From Gemmatimonadales bacterium (GTDB lineage Bacteria; Gemmatimonadota; Gemmatimonadetes; Longimicrobiales; Gaopeijiaceae), in the NCBI GenBank assembly GCA_007692605.1, contig REBS01000081.1:19849-83848 (forward strand): DNA of 64,000 nucleotides. Direction: 5' to 3'. Shown here piece after piece: positions 1-8,266 of the stretch (its first letter is position 1; every line of letters begins with the position of its first letter). Both the position numbers and the translations under genes were made by a program. Below the pieces are notes generated by a model. That model was given only the letters and a program-made list of their open reading frames with translations, did not search any database and was not told the DNA's origin.

Positions 1-50
1 ATGACGACACCGACGGCGACCAGGACCAGAACCAGGGCGGCAATCCACAT
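1..50 (-). CDS. N-terminus of a membrane or signal-peptide protein, truncated by the window edge
   Basis: Minus-strand ATG at 48-50 reads MWIAALVLVLVAVGVV, a hydrophobic start, with CGGAG upstream; continues past the left edge. Confidence 0.35.
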   Translation of the reverse strand, partial: MWIAALVLVLVAVGVV

Positions 51-299
51 GTGGGGAATCTCCGGAGTCAGGGCTCCGGCACACGCGAGGTGACGGAGGG
101 GCGGACAGAGCAGCCAGGCGCCGCAGGGTGCGGTGCGCTCCGAGGGATCATGGCACGCGAGGCCCCGGATCGCAAAGGTCCACACCGGAAGGGGGGCGCC
201 CGGGGGGGTGGCCCGGTCCCGCCGATCCGTCTAACTTGTGCCGGCTTCATGGGCCCGGATCGGGGCGCCCGTGTCGGGAACTCGTGAAGCGGTGTGCGT

Positions 300-319
300 G
301 ACGTGCCGGCAGGCACGTC
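300..319. repeat. Perfect 8-bp inverted repeat GACGTGCC-GGCA-GGCACGTC upstream of lpdA
   Basis: Read directly; ends 28 nt before the probable GTG start at 348. Confidence 0.6.
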
Positions 320-347
320 TGAGACTGAATCTGACCCGAGGTGCAGC

Positions 348-1769
348 GTGGCCGGAAATTCCAAGGACAAGAAGAAGTTCGACCTCCTCGTCGTGGGCGG
401 TGGCCCCGGTGGATACGTGGGCGCGATCCGGGCGGCGCAGCTCGGCATGACCGTCGGTTGCATCGAAGCCGACAAGCTGGGCGGGGTCTGCCTGAACATC
501 GGGTGCATCCCGACCAAGTCTCTGCTCACCTCGGCGCTCCTGGTCAACGAGCTCAAGGGCGCCGAGGACCACGGGATCAGCTTCGACGAGGTGAAGATCG
601 CCCTCGGCCCGGCGCAGAAGCGCAGCCGATCGGTGGCGAACCAGCTCAACAAGGGTGTGGGGATGCTCTTCAAGAAGAACAAGATCACCCACATCGAAGG
701 CTACGGGCGCCTCACCGGGAAGGGCAAGGTCGAGGTCGAAAACGGCGACGGCGACAAGACCACCTACGAAGCCGAGCACATCATGATCGCCACGGGCTCT
801 CGGCCCCGAAGCCTTCCCTTCCTCGAGATCGACGGGGATCGGATCTGGTCGTCGGACCACGCGCTGTTCGCCGAAGAGGCCCCCGAGTCGCTGGTGATCG
901 TGGGGGCCGGGGCGATCGGGATGGAGTTCGCCGACATCTTCTCGGCCTACGGCTCCGAGGTCACGATCATCGAGGCCATGGATCGGATCCTTCCCCTCGA
1001 AGACGCCGACATCTCGGCGGCCATGGAGAAGAGCTACAAGCGCCGCGGCATGACGATCCACACCGGGGCCCGGCTCGAGAAGGCGGATCCCGGATCCGAC
1101 GGGGTCACCGTCACCTTCAAGGACGCCGATGGCGAGGAGCACACCCTCGAGGTCGATCGGGTCCTCTCGGCGGTGGGTCGGATCCCCAACACCGAAGACG
1201 CGGGGCTCGACGCGGCCGGGGTGGAGAAGACCGAGAAGGGCGACTTCGTCAAGGTCGACAAGTGGATGCGGACGAATGTCGAGGGCGTGTACGCCGTGGG
1301 AGACTGCGCGGGCGGGGCGCTCCTGGCGCACAAGGCCTCGCACGAGGGCGTCGTGTGTGTCGAGAAGATCGCGGGCGAGGCACACGGCCCCGTCGACTAC
1401 GACAACATCCCCAACTGCACCTACTGTCACCCCGAGGTCGCCTCGGTCGGACTGACCGAGGAGCAGGCGAAGGAGAAGGGGCTGGACATTCAGGTCGGCA
1501 AGTTCCCCTGGGTCGGAAACGGCCGGGCCATCGCCCACGGACACACCGACGGCTTCATCAAGGTGATCCGCGACAAGAAGTACTCCGAGATCGTCGGGGC
1601 GCACATCATGGGTCCGCACGCCACCGAGCTCATCGCGGAGTTCGTGATCGGTCGCCACCTGGAGTCCACCGTCGAGGAGATGGAGAAGGCGATCCATCCT
1701 CATCCGACACTGTCCGAGGCCGTGGCCGAAGGGGCGCTCGCCGCGCTCGGACGGCCGATCCACATCTGA
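348..1769 (+). CDS. lpdA: Dihydrolipoyl dehydrogenase
   Basis: FDLLVVGGGPGGYVGAIRAAQLG, redox-active GGVCLNIGCIPTK, C-terminal HPHPTLSEA. Start set to GTG 348; the tracked ORF opens at 294. Confidence 0.93.
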   Translation: MAGNSKDKKKFDLLVVGGGPGGYVGAIRAAQLGMTVGCIEADKLGGVCLNIGCIPTKSLLTSALLVNELKGAEDHGISFDEVKIALGPAQKRSRSVANQLNKGVGMLFKKNKITHIEGYGRLTGKGKVEVENGDGDKTTYEAEHIMIATGSRPRSLPFLEIDGDRIWSSDHALFAEEAPESLVIVGAGAIGMEFADIFSAYGSEVTIIEAMDRILPLEDADISAAMEKSYKRRGMTIHTGARLEKADPGSDGVTVTFKDADGEEHTLEVDRVLSAVGRIPNTEDAGLDAAGVEKTEKGDFVKVDKWMRTNVEGVYAVGDCAGGALLAHKASHEGVVCVEKIAGEAHGPVDYDNIPNCTYCHPEVASVGLTEEQAKEKGLDIQVGKFPWVGNGRAIAHGHTDGFIKVIRDKKYSEIVGAHIMGPHATELIAEFVIGRHLESTVEEMEKAIHPHPTLSEAVAEGALAALGRPIHI

Positions 1770-1868
1770 CCGGCACCGGATCACCGGACTCCACCCGGAT
1801 TCGGGGTGGTTCAACCCTTCACCGGGAGACGGTCCGCCGTCTCCGCACAGGACTGAGGCGGCACGAAC

Positions 1869-2393
1869 GTGACGGATGGCCGCGAATCAATCGCAGCGCC
1901 CAGGGAGTGGGGCGACGAGGAGGAGCGGGCGCTCCGTCTCTGGATCACCCTCGCGCGGGCCTACCTAACGGTGTCGCGCGAAGTCGGACTCAAGGTGACG
2001 GAGTACGGTCTCACGGTTCCGCAGTTCGGCATCCTCGAGGCCCTGCACCACCTGGGCCCGCTCTCGCTCGGTGAACTGGCCGAGAAGCTCCTGGTGACCG
2101 GGGGCAACATCACCTACGTGATGGACCGGCTCGAAGAGCAGGGGCTCGTGTACCGGAAGCGCTCCGACGAGGATCGCCGCGTGATCAAGGCATACCTGAC
2201 CGCGGAAGGGCGACAGCGGATCGGAGAGGTCTTTCCGGGCCACGCGGAGTTCATCTGCGGACTCATGGGGCACCTGGAGCCCGACGAGCAGGTGGAGCTC
2301 CGGAGCCTGCTGCGCACCCTCGGGCGAGGGATCGCCGAGGGTGCGCAGCAGGCGGTGCCGGTTACTTCATCCCAGTCGGACCGGGCTGAATGA
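1869..2393 (+). CDS. MarR family transcriptional regulator
   Basis: Winged-helix segment LGELAEKLLVTGGNITYVMDRLEEQGLVYRKRSDEDRRVIKAYLTAEG. Confidence 0.85.
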   Translation: MTDGRESIAAPREWGDEEERALRLWITLARAYLTVSREVGLKVTEYGLTVPQFGILEALHHLGPLSLGELAEKLLVTGGNITYVMDRLEEQGLVYRKRSDEDRRVIKAYLTAEGRQRIGEVFPGHAEFICGLMGHLEPDEQVELRSLLRTLGRGIAEGAQQAVPVTSSQSDRAE

Positions 2394-2398
2394 GGGCT

Positions 2399-2419
2399 CG
2401 CCCCTCTCCATGAGGGGCG
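2399..2419. terminator. Candidate bidirectional terminator hairpin CGCCCCTC-TCCAT-GAGGGGCG
   Basis: Perfect 8-bp stem, 5-nt loop, between convergent marR and ispH; no clear T tract. Confidence 0.5.
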
Positions 2420-2462
2420 CCCGGTAAGCGGTGCTCAGTCAGCGGCGCGCGGGAACCCGTCC

Positions 2463-3704
2463 TCAGGCCGGCTGGGTGCTCGGCTTTGTCTCGGGAAGGT
2501 CGATTCCCCGCAGCCGCAGCACCCGCTCCAGTACGTCGCCGATCTTGTTGTTCGGGGTCGACGCGCCCGCGGTGATCCCCAGCTCGAAGGGCCCCTCGGG
2601 GAGCCAGTCCTCGTCGACGGTCTCGGGTGCGTGGGCGTCCAGCTCCACCTTGTGCCGGATCCGACCCGTGTCGAGATCGATGCAGACCGAGTCCTCGACA
2701 TGGAAGGTGCGGGTGTGCTGCTGGCACATGTGTGCGAGATGGTTCGTGTTCGACGAGTTGTATCCCCCGATCACGATCATGATGTCCGGCGGACTGTCCA
2801 TCATCTTGACCACCGCGTCCTGGCGCTCCTGGGTGGCCGAACAGATGGTGCCGAAGGAACGGAAGTTCTCGGCGGCGTAGTCCTCACCGTAGGCCTCTAC
2901 CATCGCCTTGCGGAGTCGACCGCCGATCGCCATCGATTCGTTGGCCAGCATCGTGGTCTGGTTCGCCACCCCGATCTGCTTCAGGTGCTTGTCCGGATCG
3001 AAGTCGTCCGACGACTTCACACCGAAGCGCTCCATGAACTCCTTGCGGGAGAGACGGTTGTCGGAGCCGCGAATGTAGTCGCAGAGGATGTCCGCCTCGG
3101 GCATGTCCCGAACGATGATGTAGCGGCCCTCGGGGTGCATGCGGACCTGCGAGGCGGTGGCCCGACTCTCTTCGTGCGTGTGCTTGCCGTGAATCACGGC
3201 GGTGAAGCCGTCGCGCGCATAGCTCTCGACGCGCTTCCAGACGAGCAGCACCGATCCACAGGTGGTGTCGACCAGGACACAGCCGATGCTCTGCAGGTCC
3301 TTGAAGGCCTCGATCGTGACGCCGAAGGCGGGCAGGAGCACCGCGTCTTCCGGGGTCACGTGTGAAAACTCGAAGTTCCCGTCGTCGTCGGGGTAGATGA
3401 ACTCGATATCCATTTCCTTCATCCGCTGGTTCACGTGCGGATTGTGGATGATCTCGCCCACCAGGTAGACCTTCTTGTCGGGGAACTTCCGCCGCGTCTC
3501 GTAGGCGTAGTCCACGGCGCGGTCCACCCCGTAGCAGAAGCCGAATTCCTCGGCGAGTCGAACCGTGACATCGCCGAAGGTGTCGGTGTATCCCCTCGAA
3601 CGGATGCGTTCGACGAGGCTGGAATGATATTCTGAGGCGATGATGGGCCGGACCTCGTCCTTCAGTCCGAACCCCTTGCGAAAGTAGGTTTGTTCAATCG
3701 TCAT
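2463..3704 (-). CDS. ispH: 4-hydroxy-3-methylbut-2-enyl diphosphate reductase, long form
   Basis: EEFGFCYGVDRAVDYAYETRRKFPDKKVYLVGEIIHNPHVN, DTTCGSVLLVWKRV, ICSATQERQDAV; 413 aa. Confidence 0.92.
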   Translation of the reverse strand: MTIEQTYFRKGFGLKDEVRPIIASEYHSSLVERIRSRGYTDTFGDVTVRLAEEFGFCYGVDRAVDYAYETRRKFPDKKVYLVGEIIHNPHVNQRMKEMDIEFIYPDDDGNFEFSHVTPEDAVLLPAFGVTIEAFKDLQSIGCVLVDTTCGSVLLVWKRVESYARDGFTAVIHGKHTHEESRATASQVRMHPEGRYIIVRDMPEADILCDYIRGSDNRLSRKEFMERFGVKSSDDFDPDKHLKQIGVANQTTMLANESMAIGGRLRKAMVEAYGEDYAAENFRSFGTICSATQERQDAVVKMMDSPPDIMIVIGGYNSSNTNHLAHMCQQHTRTFHVEDSVCIDLDTGRIRHKVELDAHAPETVDEDWLPEGPFELGITAGASTPNNKIGDVLERVLRLRGIDLPETKPSTQPA

Positions 3705-3860
3705 GAATCCCGCTGCCTTGATTCCCCGGGTAGGGATGCGAGGATAGAGGGGTCTTCGTCCGAGGGTTCAGCGACCCCCGTGACCCATATCTAACTATCG
3801 TCCGAGCTGAGAGGAACCCCGTTCCCTCGCCGGACGTTCCTCTGCTGGAGAACGACGACG

Positions 3861-4436
3861 GTGCTCGCGAGACTCGGCTGCCTCTTCGTGGTGATCCCCC
3901 TGCTGGAGCTCGCGCTCCTCATCTGGATCGGCCAGTGGATGGGTGTGCTTCCCACTGTCCTTCTGGTTGCGGTCACCGGCATCGTGGGGGCATGGCTCGC
4001 CCGCTCGCAGGGAATCCAGGTACTCACCCGGGTGCAGATGCAGATGGCCGGTGGGGAGCTTCCGGGGAGGGCACTCATGGATGCCGCGGCGATCCTCGTC
4101 GGGGGCACCCTCCTGATGACCCCCGGTGTCCTGACCGACGTGATCGGCTTTGCCCTCCTGATTCCGCCGACCCGCTCGGTGCTCCAGAAGTGGGCGACCG
4201 CCCGGCTCATGCGCGGTATGCAGAGCGGGCGGATCCATGTGACGATGATGGGGGGATGGCCCGGCCCCGGCGCAGGCCCGGGGGCCCGAGGGGTGGGTCG
4301 GTCCGATCCGGTGTCGGATGGGGGCGCGGACCGCGGCGGAGACCGGGGCGCGCGTGGCGGCCAGGATGGAGACGGTGCCCACGATCCGGACGATGGCGAC
4401 ACTCGGCCTCCCCGACCCGGAGAGATCATCCAGTAG
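3861..4436 (+). CDS. fxsA: FxsA family membrane protein
   Basis: IPLLELALLIWIGQWMGVLPTVLLVAVTGIVGAWLARSQG and LLMTPGVLTDVIGFALLIPPTR. Confidence 0.8.
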   Translation: MLARLGCLFVVIPLLELALLIWIGQWMGVLPTVLLVAVTGIVGAWLARSQGIQVLTRVQMQMAGGELPGRALMDAAAILVGGTLLMTPGVLTDVIGFALLIPPTRSVLQKWATARLMRGMQSGRIHVTMMGGWPGPGAGPGARGVGRSDPVSDGGADRGGDRGARGGQDGDGAHDPDDGDTRPPRPGEIIQ

Positions 4437-4690
4437 GCGTGCCGTCGACGACGTGGGTTGGGGGTGCCGGGACCAGGGCGTGGGGTGGCGTGCCGGGTGC
4501 GCCGCAAAACACTGTGGCGCGAATCGGTCCCATCCAGCCCTTTCAAAGCTCGGGTCGAGGTGCCATTGTTGTGGCGCGACGCCGGTCGAATGCCACGGGA
4601 CCTTGGCGAGACCAGACGCGTCCGCGACCCATTTCAAGCCCCCTTCGGCCCTTGCGGGCCCCACGTCCTTCGCAGCTGGAGTGATCAGAC

Positions 4691-5761
4691 ATGAGCAACG
4701 AGCTAGCCTTTCTCGAGCGCCTCCTCGAAGAGCCCGGACCCTCGGGGTTCGAAGGGCGCCCCGCCCGGATCTGGAAAGACGAGGCCGGAGGGTTCGCCGA
4801 GCGGGTCTGGGGAGACGTCCAGGGAAACTCCTTCGCCGCGATCGGCGAGCAGAAGCGCCCCCGGGTAATGCTTGCCGGGCACATGGACGAGATCGGTCTG
4901 CAGATCACGCACATCAACGAGAAGGGATTTCTCTACTTCGGTGGGATCGGGGGATGGGACTCGCAGGTGCTGGTGGGCCAGCGCGTGCGCGTGATGGGGC
5001 GCGAGGGCGATGTGCCCGGTGTGATCGGGAAGAAGCCGATTCACCTGATGAAGCCCGAGGAGCGGAAGAAGGTCTCCGAGATCGAGAACCTCTGGATCGA
5101 CCTGGGGGCCGCCTCTCCCGAGGCGGTGGCCGAGATGGGGATCCGGGTCGGCGATCCGGCGGTGGTGGCGTCCGGGTTCCTGCGGCTCGCCGGAGACCGG
5201 ATTGCGTCGCGGGCGATCGACAACCGAGTCGGTGCGTACGTGGTGCTCGAAGCGCTGCGCCTGCTCGCGAAGGATCCCGCGCCTGATGCCGGCTGCGTAG
5301 CGGTCGCGACCGTGCAGGAGGAGATCGGCTTCACCGGGGGCGGGGCCCGAAGCTCCGCCTTTTCACTGGATCCCGATGTGGCGCTGGTGGTCGATGTCAC
5401 CTTCTCGACCGATGTGCCCGACGTGTCGAAGAACGAGGTGGGTGAGCACGAGCTCGGGGGCGGTCCGGTGCTGAGCCGTGGGTCGGCCATGCACCCGATG
5501 GTCTTCGACCGACTCGTCGACGCGGCTGAGGCCGAAGAGATTCCGTATTCTCTGATGGCGGCCCCCCGTGCGAGCCGGACCGACGCCGACGGGATCTTCA
5601 TGGTCCGAAGCGGGGTTCCGACCGGGCTCGTCTCGATTCCGAACCGGTACATGCACTCCCCCTCCGAGGTGGTGTCGACGGCCGACCTCATGCGGGCCGC
5701 TCAGCTCCTGGCCGGATTTGTTCGCAACCTCTCGGCCGACGCCTCGTTCGTCCAGGGCTGA
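4691..5761 (+). CDS. M42 family metallopeptidase (aminopeptidase-like)
   Basis: MLAGHMDEIGLQI, AIDNRVGAYVVLEAL, VATVQEEIGFTGG, SIPNRYMHSPSEVV. Confidence 0.9.
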   Translation: MSNELAFLERLLEEPGPSGFEGRPARIWKDEAGGFAERVWGDVQGNSFAAIGEQKRPRVMLAGHMDEIGLQITHINEKGFLYFGGIGGWDSQVLVGQRVRVMGREGDVPGVIGKKPIHLMKPEERKKVSEIENLWIDLGAASPEAVAEMGIRVGDPAVVASGFLRLAGDRIASRAIDNRVGAYVVLEALRLLAKDPAPDAGCVAVATVQEEIGFTGGGARSSAFSLDPDVALVVDVTFSTDVPDVSKNEVGEHELGGGPVLSRGSAMHPMVFDRLVDAAEAEEIPYSLMAAPRASRTDADGIFMVRSGVPTGLVSIPNRYMHSPSEVVSTADLMRAAQLLAGFVRNLSADASFVQG

Positions 5762-6705
5762 TCGGCGGAGTCGACGGCTTCGGGTACGCCGCGGGCTCCG
5801 GCCAGTTCGGAGGCCAGCAGGACCAGCGCGACCCAGAGGAGGTCCGCCAGGAAGAGGTGCCCCAGACGCATCGCCCACGGGTTGCCGAGGGCGATCGTCG
5901 CGGGGCCCGCCAGGAGCTGGACTCCGGCGAGCACCCCGCAGGCCAGGGCGAGTCGCCGGGTGACGGTGTCGGGGACCCCGCCGGTCGAGCCGTCTCGAAC
6001 GATGCGGACCATCCGCAGAATCAGTCCGATCACGATCAGCGCGAGAATCGGGTGGCTGACCCTGAGGTAGATCAGCAGGTGCTGGGGGTCGAGGTACTGG
6101 CCCACCCCGTCGCGCAATGTCTCGGCCGGGAAGGCGGTGGCGGCGAGTCCCGTCCAGGAGCCCGTCCAGGCCAGCGCCAGCACGCCGACGATCACCGGCC
6201 CCATGAGGCGGACGGTGGGCCTCGACGGCCTGGGGACCCGGGTCACCTCGCGCCACGACCACCAGGCGGTGAGCGCGAGGGCCGCCATCAGGAGGAAGGT
6301 GTTCGTCACGTGAAAGGGCCGGATGATGATGCGGCCCAGCGAGACGTCGGTCGCCACCCACCCGAGGACCACCAGGACCGCGCCGACCAGCGATTCCGTC
6401 AGGGTGAACAGGAGCGACGCCCCGGCCGCCTTGCGAACGGCCGAGCCTCGGGGGTAGGCCCGGAAGGCCCAGATCACCATCGCCAGCACCAGGAGGAGCA
6501 CCAGTCCCGAGGAGAGGCGGTGCGAGAACTCCACGAAGGTGGCGAAGGGTGGAGCCTCGGGAACGACCGCACCATGGCACAGGGGCCAGTCCGTTCCGCA
6601 CCCGTCGCCGGACTCCGAAATCCGGAGGAAATACCCCCAGAGGATGACGAGCAGGGAATACCCGAAAACCCCCCACGCAAAGGGGGAAAAGCGTCGTGCC
6701 GACAT
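5701..6705 (-). CDS. ctaA: Heme A synthase, COX15/CtaA family
   Basis: WGYFLRISESGDGCGTDWPLCHG, EFSHRLSSGLVLLLV, multiple TM segments. Start set to ATG at 6703-6705. Confidence 0.85.
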   Translation of the reverse strand: MSARRFSPFAWGVFGYSLLVILWGYFLRISESGDGCGTDWPLCHGAVVPEAPPFATFVEFSHRLSSGLVLLLVLAMVIWAFRAYPRGSAVRKAAGASLLFTLTESLVGAVLVVLGWVATDVSLGRIIIRPFHVTNTFLLMAALALTAWWSWREVTRVPRPSRPTVRLMGPVIVGVLALAWTGSWTGLAATAFPAETLRDGVGQYLDPQHLLIYLRVSHPILALIVIGLILRMVRIVRDGSTGGVPDTVTRRLALACGVLAGVQLLAGPATIALGNPWAMRLGHLFLADLLWVALVLLASELAGARGVPEAVDSADQPWTNEASAERLRTNPARS

Positions 6706-6738
6706 GCCCCTTGTTCCTCCTCGGAGTGAGGCCTCTCG

Positions 6739-6768
6739 TTGACTCGATACGGCGAAGACAATTAAACT
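6739..6768 (+). promoter_or_regulatory. Candidate sigma-70 promoter TTGACT-18-TAAACT
   Basis: -35 TTGACT 6739-6744 and -10 TAAACT 6763-6768, upstream of the GAF gene. Confidence 0.5.
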
Positions 6769-6852
6769 AACTGTTCTCCGCATGCTACATGAACCCGGGG
6801 GAGGGCGAATTCGAGTCCACCCCGAAACCGTATACCGAGGACCGACCCACCC

Positions 6853-7323
6853 ATGTTCAACCCCAGAGAACTCGTGAAGGAACTGCAGGAGATGCGCGAC
6901 GGCGGATTTCTGTCCGACGCCCTCCTCCGCCATGCCGTCAAGGCGATCCACAGCTCCGACAGTCGCTACGACTGGGTCGGTGTGTACCTCCTGAACGACG
7001 AGGGCGACGAACTCTGGCTGCATAACTACGTGGGTTCGCCGACGGAGCACTCCAGGATTCCCGTGGGTGAGGGGATCTGCGGGCTGGCCGTCGCCGAGAA
7101 GGCCAACCAGAACATTCCCGACGTCTCCGAGAACGAACACTACATCGCCTGCGACCCCGATGTCGAGTCGGAGCTGGTGGTCCTGATTCGTGCCGGCGAC
7201 CAGATCTTCGGACAGCTCGACCTCGATTCGCAGGAGGCCGCGGCCTTCACCGACGAGGACGAGGCCGCGATCCAGGCCGTCTCCGACAAGCTGGCCGAAC
7301 AGCTGATGGCCGAGCGCCGCTGA
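6853..7323 (+). CDS. GAF domain-containing protein
   Basis: Single compact GAF-like domain: YDWVGVYLLNDEGDELWLHNYVGSPTEHSRIPVGEGICGLAVAEK. Confidence 0.8.
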   Translation: MFNPRELVKELQEMRDGGFLSDALLRHAVKAIHSSDSRYDWVGVYLLNDEGDELWLHNYVGSPTEHSRIPVGEGICGLAVAEKANQNIPDVSENEHYIACDPDVESELVVLIRAGDQIFGQLDLDSQEAAAFTDEDEAAIQAVSDKLAEQLMAERR

Positions 7324-7370
7324 ACGCGCTCGCCACGCGTTCGATCCGTTCGATCAGAAGGAGCACGTAA

Positions 7371-8180
7371 ATGGAGCCCCGCGTCGTCCGAGCCGACAAC
7401 GCGGGGCTCTTTACGCTCGACGGGACCCGCACCCACCTGCTGGGACGCAGGCGGATGGTGGTCATTGATCCCGGCCCGGAGTCGGCTGCGCACCGGGATC
7501 GCCTCCTCTCGGTCCTGGCCTCCGGGGGGGCCCAGGAGGTGCGGATCCTGGTCACCCATGACCACCCGGACCACGCGGGGGGGGTCGCCTCGCTCGCAGA
7601 CGCTCTGGCGGAGTCGGGCGTCGACGTGCGGGTTCGTGCGTCGCCCCTCTCGTCGTTGGCCGAGCGAGAGTCGCTGCCCTTCATGCCCCTCGAGGAGGGC
7701 GACGAGGTGCCCACCGATGTGGGGCGGCTTCGTGCTCTGGAGACGCCCGGACACACCCGCGATCACCTTGCATTCCACTGGTCCGGTGGCAATGCCCTCT
7801 TCGCGGGGGACCTCCTGCTCGGTGAGGGGAGCACGGCCTGGGTCGGCTCCTACGCGGGGTGCGTGGCCGACTACCTTCAGTCGCTGCTGCGTATCGAGAC
7901 CCTTCAGGTGCGGCGCATTCTTCCCGCCCATGGACCCCCGATCGACGACCCGCACGAGGCGATCGGCCGCTACCGTGAGCATCGTCTGCGACGGATCGGC
8001 CAGGTGCGTGAAGCCGTGGGGTCGAGCCCCGGCGCCACGATCGGAGAGCTTGTGGATCGGGTCTACGGGCCGGAACTGCCCCCCGGCCTTCGTGACGGCG
8101 CCGCGTGGAGCGTTCGGGCGATCCTCGACCACCTCGGGGAACGCCCATTCCCCCACGACGGCCCGGACGGCGAAGGGTGA
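7371..8180 (+). CDS. MBL-fold metallo-hydrolase (LACTB2-like)
   Basis: HxHxDH motif THDHPDHAGG, ALETPGHTRDHLAFHW, ILPAHGPPIDDP. Confidence 0.85.
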   Translation: MEPRVVRADNAGLFTLDGTRTHLLGRRRMVVIDPGPESAAHRDRLLSVLASGGAQEVRILVTHDHPDHAGGVASLADALAESGVDVRVRASPLSSLAERESLPFMPLEEGDEVPTDVGRLRALETPGHTRDHLAFHWSGGNALFAGDLLLGEGSTAWVGSYAGCVADYLQSLLRIETLQVRRILPAHGPPIDDPHEAIGRYREHRLRRIGQVREAVGSSPGATIGELVDRVYGPELPPGLRDGAAWSVRAILDHLGERPFPHDGPDGEG

Positions 8181-8266
8181 CCCCGGCTTGATCGACCGCC
8201 GTCGGAGATGATATTCTGCGGGGGCACCCCTCCGGTGCTCCTTCCCCTCCCGGATCCGGCACGCAC

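Noticed and set aside
4437-4690. Long gap between fxsA and the M42 gene, checked for tRNA or ncRNA
   Set aside because: Only a small GGCCC-TTGC-GGGCC hairpin; no T-loop or cloverleaf pattern seen.
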